A stretch of 64,000 nucleotides of DNA. Origin: Carya illinoinensis (Eukaryota; Streptophyta; Magnoliopsida; Fagales; Juglandaceae). A program made the translations under genes and the position numbers. Every line of letters begins with the position of its first letter. Position 1 is the first letter of the stretch. Under the pieces are notes generated by a model. The model saw only the letters and a list, made by a program, of their open reading frames with translations, made no database searches and had not been told where the DNA came from. Of this stretch, positions 10,301-24,155 are shown piece after piece. The stretch covers positions 5,275,501-5,339,500 of the forward strand of contig NC_056759.1 in the NCBI RefSeq assembly GCF_018687715.1. Direction: 5' to 3'.

Positions 10301-12193
10301 ATGAATTTTCTGATTTAAAATGGATGATAAGGATGACTTTTCTCTAGGATATAAAGGCCCAAACAATGTTTCAATTCTCTTTGGGTTTTAATTAGCTTGC
10401 CGTTCAAGTATAAAGCTTTAGCTATATTATGTAATAAATCAAGTAACTGTCTCTTATTAATTTGCTAATGCCAGCTGCCTTCATCATTATCAATTGCAAA
10501 CCTGCTTTCGCAGAGAATACTTGTGTGTGTGTGTTTTTTTTCTTTTTTGCTCTTTTTTGGAAAACTCATCTCTGCCAAATATCGTTCTAGTTCTTTGGAT
10601 GATAAGTTGTAAGAAAGAAAAACACGTCAAGCTACCCTTGTTTATATGCCTCATAAAATGGGAATAAATTAGAAGCCGTACCCTATGTTGTTTTGCTATC
10701 AAGAACACTATCGTTCTATTTCATTATCCAAAAGCCGCGTCAATCAAAAAAGAAAAAAAAGTCAAAACATTGCAAGGAAAAGCATCCACGGAAAAACTTC
10801 CACGTAAAGTCGGTAGATCAGCAATAACTTCTTTGTCAATTCTATATAGATCAGCATGTAATGAATCTAAGGAACCCCAGATAATTATATTCACACCCAT
10901 AACATATGCACAATACATTCATAAGATGTTTTATAATAACACAACATCATGATGAACCCAGGACACATAAATGGTAAGCGTAAACAGCACAAGAATGAAG
11001 AACCTCTCAGACTGTAAGCTTATTCTAGACTTGGAGATTAAAATCAGACCTGCATCTAGTCAAGCAAATCCAGGAGAATGACCACTGTGGTTGGGGAGGT
11101 CAGAGCAATTCTGTCATTCTTTGGCCTGGAATTTTCACACTAGACGATGTTATATATTGTCTTACACTTTTTTTTTTTATAGTTAACAAGTATATATTGT
11201 CTTATACATGATTTTATACTATCAAAAAATAACTCCACATACGCATCAAGAAATGTCAGAAACCGGGAGATTAGATAGGGACATGGGACAATCAAAGATT
11301 ACTGATGCCGGGAGGCATAAATTATGAACTGACATCCGCAAGGCTAGAAAAACTATACAGTATAAAATCACTACTTATCCTAAAAAGTTTAAGTTAATGG
11401 AAATGGGTAGATTTTATTATTTGTATTTATGTCTTTAATACTCTTCACGTGTGGGTCAGACTCTCTCAATGAGTGAGTCCAATACGTGGAATATTTAATT
11501 AAATATGATAGAATGTGGAGTCAGAATTCAAAGTCATGACCTTTAATATGATACTATGTGAAATCATATGCTGGTAGAACCATTGACTCAATACTTCAAT
11601 GGTTGGCCCGTCCATTTATTTTATTTAGCTAGAACCCAATAGCTAAAGAAGCACAAGTAACGTAAAAGCTCTGTTCCTTTTAGTTTTGTTGCTCTGAATC
11701 ATATTCTTAAGAGTACAATCAACATGATTAGCAGGCATACTTCATTTTTCTAAGAACGGTCACGTGGGCATATAATTTTTACATGTATACTCCAAAAATA
11801 CAATCATTTGGTAGTGATAAAATTGGAATCATATCTTTGGAGTACAACAGCTGCCTATTTTAGAAGATTCCTACAACATCGCGATATTTTCTTTAGAGTT
11901 CAGTTCTGAAATTTTCATGTACTGGTTCAATATTAACATAATTAGCTCTTAATATGGTTCTTTTTTTTGTATTATTTTGTTTTTTTTCAAAAAAAAGAAA
12001 GAAAACTCCAAGTCTAGCCACAAAAGCATAAAAAATTCTGTGTATTGTAGATGCTCTGAAATGAACTAATGCAAATTAATAAATTATGCACTTTTCTACA
12101 GTGAACCTAACATTCTGAATGGTACTTTGAGGCGGCCGAGAAGCAGATGTATAAAATGCGGGATAGGTAACTAAAGTGTGCTAAACTTTACAA
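10301..12193. other. Intergenic DNA downstream of two convergent genes
   Basis: No independent gene recognised. The stretch 11390-11640 resembles an old retroelement or repeat border (CACGTGTGGGTCAGACTC.., then ..ATACTATGTGAAATCAT). An open stretch on the minus strand at about 11060-11145 could be an alternative last exon of the acyl-CoA-binding protein gene (see findings). Confidence 0.4.
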
Positions 12194-14173
12194 TTATACC
12201 TTGTAATTAGAGTTTGGGCCCCCAGTACTACAACCTTCCTCAGTTCCAGCCTTCTGTTCTGGCTTCCTGCAAGTGGGAGAAGAATGTGCAGAAAACAGAG
12301 TTACAATAAACAATGACGAGACGTTAAAGCAGATGGAGGCATCAAGTCTTGTAGACTACCTTTCATCAACATCACTAGGTTGATGAAATGAAAATGTGCT
12401 CAAGTCAACGGCAACGGTGGATATTCCTGCTTCTGGGGGTTCAGGTCTAATGCCACCCTGCATAAATAATTACATACAAATTAATTGCGCCAAACATTCC
12501 ATGGGAGCATCATTGAGAGATCCAGAGATACACATTGATCAACAGCAAAGGACTCACTGCCAATTCGCCTTCCATCCAGGCAGGAACTTTATCAGAGAGA
12601 ATTTTGATATACTGTTCCATTGCCACCTCTGGACTCATTCGCCCCAGCCTTTGCCAAGCATTCCTTGCACAACGTAACCAGTGCCCTCGATCACTCACAC
12701 ATAGCAGCTTTCAACCCTGTTATTATGACTACCAATCAAGCTATACCGTGTAATTTGGTTTATGGTACTCCCTAGAGTGTTTTCCTTATTCAGTTTTTTT
12801 ATTTTTATTTTTTGACTTTGATAAAGGTTTCTGGTAAAAGATTTACTAGTGCTATTGTGTCAGTCTGTCAGACTCTTTTTGAGCACTAGATGAAATGTGA
12901 CAGATCTTGTGCGAGTTACTGGGGAACTTAACTGCTAAGAAGTTGAAAGAGAGGAAAAGAATGTGTAGGACTGAGCCAAAACGCTAATTTTGTCTCGGTT
13001 TTAGCGGGCTAGTGAACTAGTTAATCATGTTAATTGCAGATTAATTAGTGTTTTCTGCTGTATCACTTCCTAATTTATCCTAGTCTTTCACGTGAATTAT
13101 GGATACAAGTATTTTCAAAACTCCTAATTAATTGTTTCCATTCTTTTCCTTAGATCTAATGAATTTCTATTGTTTTCGGACAATTCGTCGAGCATAGATA
13201 TGATATAATGCCGACTGAGAAGAACACAACTCATTCTCGGCCTCAGTCAAGCATTTTCTATTGGTTGACATGATTCAACAGGCATAGATACAAATCAACA
13301 TCTAAGAAATCTAATTTCAATTTAAAAATGAAAGAGCAGGGAGCAGAGGAAAGTTTAGAACCACTTGGCACGGGCAGAGAGCTTGAGAGCCATAGGCTGA
13401 GGGTCGCGGCAAGGCCCTTCGGTGGCAATCTTGTGAAGCCCGTACAACTCCATCTGCAAATCAGTCCCAACACCTGCCATCGCCAAAGGATCCTCATTAT
13501 CCCCTGATGACGACTCAAGAACGAAAGTGGCGGCCGCCGCGAAAGCCTTCTCCAAATCAGTCCTTTCAATCCCTTCCCAATCATCCTCGTCGCTATCAAA
13601 CCTCACCTGCTTCTCTTCATTTGTTTCCTTTACTTCACACTCCTCAACCCGATTAATCTCCTCAGATTCAGCAACAACTTGATTGTTTGCTGCCGACTCG
13701 AAGCCCACTCTGTTCTCTAAGATCTCTTTTACACTAGCCGAATCCTCTATATTTTCCTCCGATAGATTATCCGGGAATCCAACGCTCTCCGGGAACTTGT
13801 CGACGTCGGGTTCTTCCTGCAAACCACACTCGGGTAACTTTTCCAGCAAGTCATGACAGCGATGTGTAATTTCCACGATCTCCTCGGCCGGAACCTGCAG
13901 TCCTTCAAATTCAGCGACCTTCACCGGAGGCGCTTCGTCGAGGAATTCGTGGACGTTCTTCGTAACGCTCTCGGAAACTGGAACGGTCAATCTATCTCGG
14001 GATGATCGTATATCCTCCATAACAATCCGCTCATCAACGATTGGTGAAGATTTAGAGAGCGAATGGGGGGGACCAGCGTCATGGGGAAAAGCAATGGAAA
14101 GAAGCTTAGCGACGAGGAAAGGGAGGAGAAGAGCAAGAGAGGCAGTCAGGAAGAGCAGGTGAAGAAGCTCCAT
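12194..14173 (-). CDS. ACBP3: Acyl-CoA-binding domain-containing protein, ACBP3 type
   Basis: Four exons on the minus strand: 14173-13362, 12663-12558, 12457-12360 and 12266-12194. All joins keep frame at GT..AG borders and give 362 residues. The start MELLHLLFLTASL sits at the beginning of a hydrophobic signal/anchor segment (residues 1-27). Residues about 30-195 are acidic and low-complexity. Residues about 198-300 form the acyl-CoA-binding domain (DLEKAFAAAATFV, LYGLHKIATEG, AKWNAWQRLGRMS, AMEQYI); the exon 1/2 border falls inside the W of AKW. The tail is Pro/Ser-rich. Arabidopsis ACBP3 has the same plan and binds acyl-CoA esters and phospholipids in the secretory and extracellular compartments, affecting autophagy and leaf ageing (family knowledge). 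A (GA)n run lies in the leader. The last exon's stop overlaps a possible donor. Confidence 0.88.
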
Positions 14174-14279
14174 TGGAAGAAAAAAATAAACTAGAAAAAA
14201 TCGCAACAAGGAGCAGGAAAACGAAAGAAAATTGAGTTGGCGAAGAAGATGGATGATCAAAGAAAGAAAAAGCAAGAGC

Positions 14280-14300
14280 AGAGAGAGAGAGAGAGAGAGA
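14280..14300. repeat. (GA)n microsatellite in the ACBP3 leader
   Basis: Uninterrupted GA run, read as TC on the coding strand, about 110 bp upstream of the ACBP3 start codon. It most likely lies in the 5' untranslated region. Confidence 0.8.
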
Positions 14301-14544
14301 TAGAGAGGAAGGGATAGTCGATCTTTTGGCAGGCGAACAGAGCAAAGCATATTTGCTTTTTCCGCCTTTATTTATTTATTTATTTGTGTATTAATTTGAT
14401 TTGCTATGGCCGATCGTAAAAATGAAAAATAAAACTAGAGAGACACGGTGGCCAGTTCCAGCTAGGAGCTGACGGTTGAGTGCATCCGGAACTTCGCTCA
14501 GCTAACTGTCGCAAGTCTCACGTTGATGATGGTGGGCGTCTTTG

Positions 14545-14581
<37 letters not shown>
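14545..14581. repeat. (TC)n microsatellite
   Basis: About 18 TC units, upstream of the ACBP3 gene. Confidence 0.9.
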
Positions 14582-14585
<4 letters not shown>

Positions 14586-17500
14586 GTTAATTGATCTGCA
14601 CATGTTTTATTGGGTTAAAATTAGAATGGTTATAGTTATAAAGAAATTCCATAAAAATAATTCAGACTGCCAAAGCCATGCTGTTTCGTATCCCTATCGT
14701 CCTCTCTTCTCTTTGCGTAGATTGTACTCCATTATCTCCTGACTCACTCTTTAGGCTACCAAACATCGGGGGATTTTTTTCAGCAGCCAAATAATTATGA
14801 AAAGAATAATTAAAAAAATCTGGAACTAAACTGCTACATAGGCCCGTTTTGAGGTTAGCAGATCAACAAAAAGATTGCCAAGAGTTTCTATACAATAATC
14901 CCAAATGATAAACTGCAATAAATAGAATTGTACAGATTCTGAATGAGTGGTAGTGATTGAAGAAGATTTCATGTTTCATTGCCTTTTGATGACTGGTAGG
15001 AGAGGATGATGGTGAACAAAATGAATAGGATTCATCGGGCAATATGACATTGCATAGATTCCATACTTCTCCAAGGAGAATTGTGTAATTCTCACGTCCT
15101 AGTCTAAAAGTTAAAAGAAATGAGGCTAATTAATGAATCACGCGGGCAAGGAAAATTTATTGGAGAGTCACGAGATTGAATTAGACTTACAATAAAAAAT
15201 GAATTAGAATTTCAGTACCTTGTCTCCACACATAGTAGAATACGTCGACTTTAAAGTTAGAAAGGCCAATTAAAAGTAACATCCACACGTGATTCATGCA
15301 TCGGCGGTGGGAGTGACTCTGAGCTACGTGTATATGGCACCGTGGGTGTTTGGGTTTAAAAGTGAAGCTCTCTCTTCATTTGTTTTGGCTAGCTACTATT
15401 ATTTATGTAAGACGTCTGCTCCTCACTCACCTGAAAATATTCATCGCCATTAGACTTTTGGTCACCGGGAAAACCATATTATAATTTGATAAATAATTTA
15501 TATAAATTTCAAATAAATAAACTTGGAGTAAGTTTTTGTAAAAAAATAGGCTACATATTAAAAAGTATTAAAAAAAAAAACTATTCTTTATTAATGAGAC
15601 TTACTATTTTATAAAAAATTTACTAAGGGTGAAAACCAAATCATTCGGTGTGATTTTTAAACAAAACTAAATCACAACCAAAATATTGGAAAGCTATAAA
15701 TCTTGACTAAAACCGGCAAGTAAAAATGGAAAAGACTGTCTATATCGGTCTCTGCGCAACTTCGGTTGGTTCAGAGAGAGAGAGCCATTTCTAACTGTTG
15801 AGGAAAAAAAAAGTGATTTCAAAATAAAGAAAAATGAAGAAGAAGAAATGAAGAATAAACGTAGAATGAAATGACGTTGTTCTAATTTTTTTTTTTTTTA
15901 AAAACATACAGTCCCAAAACGATGCCATTGCTAGACGTCGGTTTTGGCAAAAAAGGATCTCCAACCGATAAGTTCTATGCTGGTTTTAGCCGGTTCCGAG
16001 TTCCGACGGCTGGTCTGAATCGGTCCCAATGGATTTGTCTAGTTCTTGTCCAGTCCTAAGATTTACACAAAATTTATCGTATCAAACTTATACCAAACGT
16101 TTCACGGGACACTGACAGACACCGTAGTGAATATTGAGTAGGTGGGTTTGTAGCTTCATTTTTCTCGCATTAGTTTCTCCTTTCACTTCCCTCCATACAC
16201 GGTCGTTTTCTTATTGGCCCCAAGCTCACATGAACTATTACCTTTTATCTTTTGTTTTTGGTGACATTACGTCATGGAAGAAATTGGATTCGATGTTTGG
16301 AATATGGGCCTCGACGCCGAACATGGGCAGCTTGTGGGTTGGCCTTCGATAATCCTTTCGACAACGTCTAATACTTCAGACATGCATAGTAAATTTTTCT
16401 AATACAATTTTTAATAATTTCTGTTTAATTTATTCTCTATTTTTAATTAATGATAGAATGTGGTCTATCAATTTTATTTTCTTTCACAATAGTGTCTGTA
16501 CATATCCCTAGTGTCACGTCCACGGCATTCGGCTATTTATTGTAGAAGTCTCTAAAGTCCAAAACAGCCATCTAACCAACAACGACTCTTCTTCATTAAA
16601 ATGGAAGGGTGACGTTGTAAGATAGGATAATGTATTTGCTTTCTCTGCAACATTTATTTTGTGGTTTATGCGTCAGCTGTAATGGGTCCACCACATGTTT
16701 TCTAATTTGTGCTGGCCGCCGACCGGAGACTAGCGGCCTGATATTGCCACGAAGTGAGCTCCAGCTAATTTATTTCTTGAAGAATATTGCTACTAAAGAA
16801 AAATTGTAAAGAATATATTCAAACCCAAAGAGACTTTGAAATACAAAAAGTAAGATTAAAATTTTAGATTCTTTCTATTCTTTTATATTTATATTTTTAA
16901 TTTTTTTAATAAATAGCGTGACATTACATAATAGTATTACATCAAGAAAATCATCTACGCGATAAGTTTAGATAGCCAAATAATATTATTTTTATTGAAA
17001 TAACTTACATGTTTTCAAAGTGAGTGACAATACATTTATAAATTAAAAAAATTATAAATTAATATATTTTGATATTATATATTAGATTGTAAATTAGATA
17101 AGTCATATCATATTATAAATTTATTTATATAAGAATCATTTGTAAATCTAGTGTACATTGTTAATGTTAGATAGACATCGCGGCCGTACTGGTACCAGTT
17201 TTTGCTAAGAAAAATGCAACTAATAAATAAAAATAATGATAGGTTTATTATTATATTATTATTTTTTTATTAGCTTTTTTATTTTTTTTGTTTTTAAATT
17301 TTTTTTACTTAATGATTAAAGAAATGATTATAAGTGAAGTTGTATATATTTTTTTAATTTTTTCTTACTGATTAAGGATTTTTAAAAAATAATTAAAATA
17401 ACTAATATGTATTAAAATGAATAATATAATTAAGGCTTGTATAAATTCAGTAATAAAACTCATTGGGATTGCTACGCCTACCGTTGGGGGCTCCAGTATT

Positions 17501-18152
17501 TTTTTTTTTACATCATTTTTTTTACACTTTTAAATATTTAAAACAAAATTAGAATATTATTAAATAATAATTTCTTAATAACTAAGAAAAAAACTAAAAA
17601 AAAAAAATGGAGCTTACCATACCAGCATTTTCCAAACTCATTTATGGGCAAAGAGTTCTGACAATAGAAGACAGGATGAGAGTGACATGAGAATTATGCT
17701 CTTATCTCCAATTACCAACCACTCTTTACGATAATGGCGGAAACGAAAATGATCTCTGAATTTTATACGTCTTTGTTTTAAATAATGCGATGGCTTCTAG
17801 ACAAGCCTCATCGTTTTCGTCAAATATTAATTAGAATAAAAGCTCAAGTTTTTATTTTTATAATTCTTTTATTATAAAGTGTATATATATATATATATGA
17901 TGTAATTCATATATATTTTTATAATTTTCTTTTAATTGATTTCTTTTTTTATTTTTCACACTATTTTATTTTGTTTGCTGGCTCCAACCGAGTCTTGGAG
18001 GGGGGCCGGGGGCCGTGGGATTCATATAAATCGGTTCCACTACGAAATTTCTTGGTAACTCCTGAGATAGGGTCTTTTTCTTTTCTTTTGGTTTCTTAGC
18101 TTCGCCCCTGTGTATATCCCTAGATCGGAAAGAAGAAGAAGCACAAGTAGCA
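14582..18152. other. Intergenic DNA
   Basis: No gene recognised. The region is AT-rich. It includes degraded repeat-like pieces: 15620-16070, with CGGTTGGTTCAG and CCGGTTCCGAGTTCCGACGG typical of hAT-like MITE ends; a possible family-C MITE at 17030-17160; and a foldback-like block at 17460-17640. The promoter of the zinc-finger gene must lie in the last few hundred bases. Confidence 0.4.
17881..17899. repeat. (TA)n microsatellite
   Basis: Short run of TA units about 250 bp upstream of the zinc-finger gene start. Confidence 0.7.
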
Positions 18153-19620
18153 ATGGGAGGAGGCAATGGGCAGAAATCCAAGATGGCCCGTGAAAAGAAC
18201 ATGGAGAAGCAAAAAGCTGCTAAAGGTACACAACTATGTTTTGTTTTTGTTTTTTTTGTTTTTATAATTATAGTCTTACATCGTATTTTATTAGTAACTG
18301 GTCGGATCTCTGCGCAGGAAGTCAAATTGAATCGAACAAGAAGGCCATGACGATACAGGTAAATACTCGGTGACACTGCTTTTCGAGGTTTATTATGATG
18401 TTGTTATTAGATTTCTAAGATTCGGTTTCGGACAATATATATCAACCATGGATCTTCTAATGGGACTTGATTTCTCCTTATGATTTTTGTGAAATCCATG
18501 TCTCCGCTCGTTACTATCTTTGTAGTTCGTGCAGAAAAATTCATTTCAACAGAAACAGTAGCAGATTTTTTTTTTTTTTTATAATTAATCTCTACTAAAT
18601 CAAATTTGGCACGGTATGATAATTATCCCAAAAACAAATAGTCATTGGCATTGGCTATGTCTATGTCCTAATCTGAAGGCTTTTTGATAAGGATTGGGTT
18701 AAATTTATCCCTTTTTGTCAATTTATTGAAGAGTTGCGCTATTTTCGTTGTCTCACTTCCAGCACACTGGGTTGTTGTGGCATTACCTATTAACCATTAG
18801 ATCAACTCTTATGTTCTGAAAAAATATATTCAATATTTGATAGATAATGTCACTCAAACACAATAAGAACCCTCTGACAGTGATGGATCTATTTAGGTTA
18901 AAACCTTCCACACATGCTGGGCTACATTCAAGGCCTCTTTCAAGGGGGGAAAGTGTTAGAATAAGCAAGTCTGTTGGCTATGGTTGATTGAAGATTAAGT
19001 TAGTAAATTATGATCTAAGGTCTAGCACAGATGTTTATAATCCAGATTTTGGACACTTCGAGGTGGTTGGAGAATATGAGCATAAAGTGGGTCTCTCAAT
19101 ATCATATGATCCTACTTGCCGTGAGAGATTATTTCTTCTGAATGCAGTTTTGTTGTCGTTCTTAGCATTTCGGCATTAATTCCCATTAACTTTTGGGGTA
19201 ATGTCTCTAAATGGGATAAAATGTTAGTTTGATAGTTATGCTTTGCGCACAAAGCCCTTTTAACTCCTAATTACATGTAATGCGGTGATTATTAGCAGAA
19301 TTCTTAATTTTATATGTTCTGTTTAACAAATCAGCGGATAGCTATCTCTTTTTACAACATGAAGATATTGATACAACAGTGTTGAATTCATTGATGTAGC
19401 ATTGATGACCGAGAAGCGTTTAAGGTGATTTATATGAAGACAAAACATGTTTTTCCCATCTTCATTTTTGTTTCTGATGTGTGGTTGTTGTTGATTGCAG
19501 TGCAAGGTCTGCATGCAGACGTTCATCTGCACCACGTCCGAGGTGAAGTGCAGGGAGCATGCTGAAGCAAAACACCCCAAATCTGATGTGCATACTTGTT
19601 TTCCTCATCTTAAGAAATGA
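18153..19620 (+). CDS. Small C2H2-like zinc-finger protein (At2g23090 type)
   Basis: Three exons: 18153-18225, 18318-18358 and 19501-19620. GT..AG borders join in frame to give 77 residues. The N-terminus MGGGNGQKSKMAREKNMEKQ is the basic 4F5/SERF-like segment. The C-terminal exon encodes the zinc-finger part: CKVCMQTFICTTSEVKCREH, then AEAKHP, ending FPHLKK. Length, exon plan and motif order match the conserved plant family known by Arabidopsis At2g23090, whose exact role is unknown. Intron 2 is long (1142 bp) and no other gene was seen in it. The three-exon model is well supported by phase, motif continuity and splice sites. Confidence 0.9.
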
Positions 19621-20948
19621 TATAGCATTGAGAAGTACTTGTAGACATGGATGCAAAGCCTATATCTAAGATGTCTTATTGTTATAAGTTCAAAGCTTGT
19701 GCAAAAGAATCGTTCCAGTCTTCCAGACTTGTTGGGGGAATAATCAAGCCCAAAAACCAAAATCAAAGACCCCAAATCAGAAGGATCGCTTTTCACAAGC
19801 TTTAAACTAGATCCCAATAACGCGAAGCTTTGCATCCATATCAATTCATAAGCTTAATCTGTTTGTGAATCTAAACTGTTTGTGGAGTATCTTGTATTAT
19901 TATCGATGCCTTTGCCTTAATTTCTTAGTTCAACCAGCATGTTAGATATGCTTGAAACTAATTAAACCGTAAGAGAAGTGCTAGATTCAAAAATAATTTT
20001 ACAAGAGGAAACTTAGAAATTGACTAGGTTTGATGTGAATGTCAGATTTAATTTACAATAAAAAAACTTTAATATGGCATGTGTCAATGTGTGAGTTGGA
20101 ACATATGGGTAAAAGAGCTAGAAATTTACTATAATTGTTCAAGGATCACTGCATTTTGTTATGAAACTTCTCGGGTTGACGTGATCGACATTAATGGCTT
20201 TGCTTAGTTTAGAAGGAACGAAGTAAAAGTAATGTTATACACTATATTCTTATTTCACTTTCATCTCATCATGTAAGAAGTGATATATTTATTACTATTA
20301 GATAATAAATAAACATAAAACCCTTCAATAAAAGTTAAAAAAAATAATTAAAAAAACACAATCGAAAAAATAAATGAAAAAAAATGTGACTTGTGAAAAT
20401 TCAATCAGGACTGGTGTGAAGAACCTAATTTACACCAGTCCGCTATTGAAATTATTTTCTTGCTAAAATTAAGTCATTGCTGTACCTTCTTCGGATTTTC
20501 TTCTTGTTCAACTAAATTGCAAACCTGATTAGTATACACGGATATATATATCTATATACACCATGTAAAACAAAAATGATATATACCATATTCATCCTAC
20601 TTTTATTATATTGCATTAATGTGACATTATCTATAATCCTTGGATCATTTAATTTTTTTTTGTGTAAGGAGAAATTTAAAGGTTAAAGAACAATGTTACG
20701 TCAACATAATGAACTGAAAGTGAAGTTAGAAGTATAGAATATTGCATATCTACTCAAACAAATTCTTAAGTTTGAAATATCAAAAGGGGAGAAAAACACA
20801 AGATACCATCTTCTAGAGTTAGGAGGTCACAATCAATCTATTTTCCCGGTCGATGCCTAACTTCAAAATGACTTCAATAGAGATATTAAATTATTACAGA
20901 CTTCAACTCCAGCGTATATTTGCATTCCAAACAGCAACGCGGATTAGA
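19621..20948. other. Intergenic DNA
   Basis: No gene seen. It contains the 3' flank of the zinc-finger gene, a repeat-like stretch at 19975-20130 and a partial family-B MITE near 20234-20320. Confidence 0.4.
20234..20320. mobile_element. MITE family B, partial copy
   Basis: One arm only: TTATACACTATATTCTTATTTC, then GTAAGAAGTGATATATTTATTA. The opposite arm is absent or too diverged to see. Confidence 0.4.
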
Positions 20949-23900
20949 CTAGCTAACATTTGAAAAACGAACGATCTTTGCACCTGCTTTACTCAACGAT
21001 GCCATCAGAGCGATTCTATCATATAGACTTGACCAATACATCTGGGGTTCCCTTTCCAGGACCGCAATTACTTCCTTAACTGAGATGTTTCGACTTTCGA
21101 GCCACAATAATTTGCTTCCTTCCAGATTTTTTAACAGCCCCTGCTTTTTGGGGAGGGGGAACCGATGTTGATGGAGGCTTGCGACTCACATCTTTGCCTG
21201 GCTGAGAACCAGATGCATCCATCCCTCCTTCACGTTTCTGCGGGGCTTGCTCAGCCATAAGTTGCCATCTTGACAGCATATCATCTCCTCCAACAGCAGC
21301 GCGGACAGCCACCTTTGCAGCCGTTGTCCTTGTTTTGTCATCCTCCTCTTTGTTTGCCTGCACCAAAGCACATAATCAAAATTTTGGATATTTGGTCGAG
21401 TTGTTAATATATAATGGCTAGCAAATTGAATTATCCTGCATACCTTAAGGAATTTAGCACTTCATCTTATCCTTCTCGCCATCAAGTCCATTATAACCCT
21501 CAGGCTGCATTGCGAGATTATATAATATATTATCAAAAGCATAGAGAAATGGGTCAAGAATAAAGATATTGTGCGCGCTATATGATATGCATATTTATAA
21601 AGATTCGTACTCTTAAGACCTCAGTTTATCATCTCATATAATGCAGCGGCACTCACTTCATCAAGTCTCCAAAGCCTCTCTGCTTCAGCCTGTTTTTTCC
21701 CCCATTCCTCCCTAGCCGTCTTGTTCATTGTCATTATTTGATGTTGAACATCTGAGTTGATAACAGTTCGTCCTAGTTTCTCAATATCAGCCCGCCATAG
21801 AGATCCAATATTCAGAGCTATTTAATTACAGATAACCCAAGTCAGAAGTGGGAAAACGGCAAAAGAAAACTTGCCTGTTTTGACAGTCTGATTGGATTAC
21901 TTACTAGTCCACGCACTCTTTCCTCCACACTGTAGATTTAGTTGTACATGAGATCGCGTGTAAGCCTCAATAAGGACCAAGTAGCTAACATATCACCAAT
22001 GACAAGCATTGTTCCACATCATTGCTTATACTCTTCAAGCCACATTTGGCCACTGCCATACAGAGAATACAGACAAAATCTCAAGCTCCCCGATTTTTGT
22101 TGAAAAGCAGTCAAAGGGCATACAGATAAAAAAAGGGGTAACACTTCTCTAAAGAATAGTTATTCACTAGAGTACTAACTGATCGCTACCAGTTTTTTCT
22201 GGAGGGGAGCTTTCTGCAAAATTAGTCTTTCTTCCTCTTCTTGCACAATTCTTCGAGATGCTTCTGAAACTTGACTGTCCTCCTTGGTCACAAAAAATAA
22301 CTGTTCTTTGTCTTCCTATTTAAGAGTAAAATATCAGGAAGGTGTTGAGGTCGTCTGCTTTACACTGAATTTTTTAAATTTATTTAGCTGATACCAATAG
22401 GTAGAGCTGAAAGTGGAAAAATAGCATACCCTAAGATTTACTCCACTGACAGCAGTGACATCATTTAGTTGTTCAATGCTTTGATCCCAAAAGGCCCTGG
22501 ATACTTTTTGCTTCTTACTGTACGGTATCAGACAAATCATACATGAACAAAGAATTCAATAAAAGGGTTGCTATGGGGGATGACAGAATCACTTTGAAAG
22601 CATTGATAGTCATCATCAGGCTGTGTAAAACAAAAGAAAAAGAATTATCCACCTTAGCAGAGGTTGTGACAAACCAAGTGTATCAAGTGGTTTCTTCTGG
22701 CCAATAGAAGGCTTTGTGGAAGGTGTTCGTGCAGGAGAGGTTGCAGATGTGATGTGAGATCCTAACCGATAAAATGTAAAAGAAAAAGATTTTTTTTTTT
22801 TTATAAGTAATTGAATATTTGATTGAAAACTGCAAAAAACGTAGCCCAAGTACACATAACGTATACAGGAGGAACACTTAGTTATAAATAGAAAAAAGAT
22901 ATGAGAAAAATCATGGAAATACAACCCATTAAGATCTATAGTGGCAGCCCATTAATTTAAAGCACCACAGAAAATAAAAAACACAAAACTCAAGATTACC
23001 AGGACATCAGGATCCGATTGTGTCGGCAGACCCATCCTTGAAGGATGCTTTTCTAAAGCGTCATCCATTAAAATTCCAGAAGCTGCATTTTCCTGTTCAA
23101 GCTGCGCAGCATAATGAGAAGACAATCCATGTAGATGAGGAACATTGGGGGCATGTGCTGCAGCTCGGTTACCTGATCAAGTGATTCCTGTTTTACACTG
23201 GCCATTGATGGTTAAGGGGCAGAAATTTGTTTTTTAGTAGTGGATGATTGCCGAGGAACTAGATTCTGTTGTGATGTTGAACTATTTGCCAAGTGAGAAG
23301 CAGATCCACCCTGAACTCTCTTTAGATCAATCATAGAGTTTTGCCTTTGAAACTTAGGCTTGTCCATTGTGTTAATGCCCTGTGTTGTCCCACTTAACTG
23401 AGTTGAACTCATGATCTCATGCTGCGAGATTTACGCTGCTTGTGCAGCATGAGGTTGTGGTTTGACAGATGATGTCAAAGAATGGACACTCGTCCTAGCA
23501 TATGGGTGAAAATTACTACCAGTATTTCCATACATGGGAGGAAAGTGCAAATGCTGTTGCTGCTGCTTATTGAGTCCTTGAGTAGGAATTGAGGACTGCT
23601 CCCCTTCTTGATTGATAGTGCTCTAACTGGAAGAAGACACTCGACTTGCTAGCACTCCGAGAGAATCTGACTGGCAATTCACCACTTGAGGTTTCTGCGC
23701 ATTATTTTCTATAGTTGGATAGCTTGAATCAGCCTGCAATTGAACAACTGAAGAGGTAACATGAGGATCCGCAAAGGAGCTAGCACCCTTCCGAGGAAGT
23801 TGTGCAAATGAGTGGGAATCACTGGACTGTATGGAATTTGAGTGAGAAATATTGTAATGACTAATAGTGTCGAAAGTCAATGAAGATACCATTACTTAAA

Positions 23901-24094
23901 AAAAGGTTTGAAAAAACTATTCGATTTAGGTCGCGATCCAACTTGGTAAGAAATCAAATCGATTTTAGTGAACATTTTGACCTATCATATATTAAGCAAA
24001 AGATGTCCATCATGCAAATAATTTTTAATCCAGTTCCTAAGGGTCCCTGCGACATCAACTTGTCAGGAAAGAGAAGGGGTGGGGGCGCCGCCCC

Positions 24095-24109
24095 GGGGGG
24101 GGGGGGGGG

Positions 24110-24151
<42 letters not shown>
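24095..24151. repeat. Compound (G)n(GA)n microsatellite
   Basis: A run of about 18 G is followed directly by about 19 GA units, inside an intron of the TAF4b relic. Long homopolymer G is a likely site of assembly error. Confidence 0.85.

Positions 24152-24155
<4 letters not shown>

Noticed and set aside
9948..10304. Long open frames rich in His or Met/Val overlapping the glycine-rich gene
   Set aside because: They are shadows of GGT/GGN repeats in other frames; no start context or domain supports them.
17966..18376. 136-residue minus-strand frame over the first exons of the zinc-finger gene
   Set aside because: Low-complexity and overlaps the well supported three-exon gene on the other strand.
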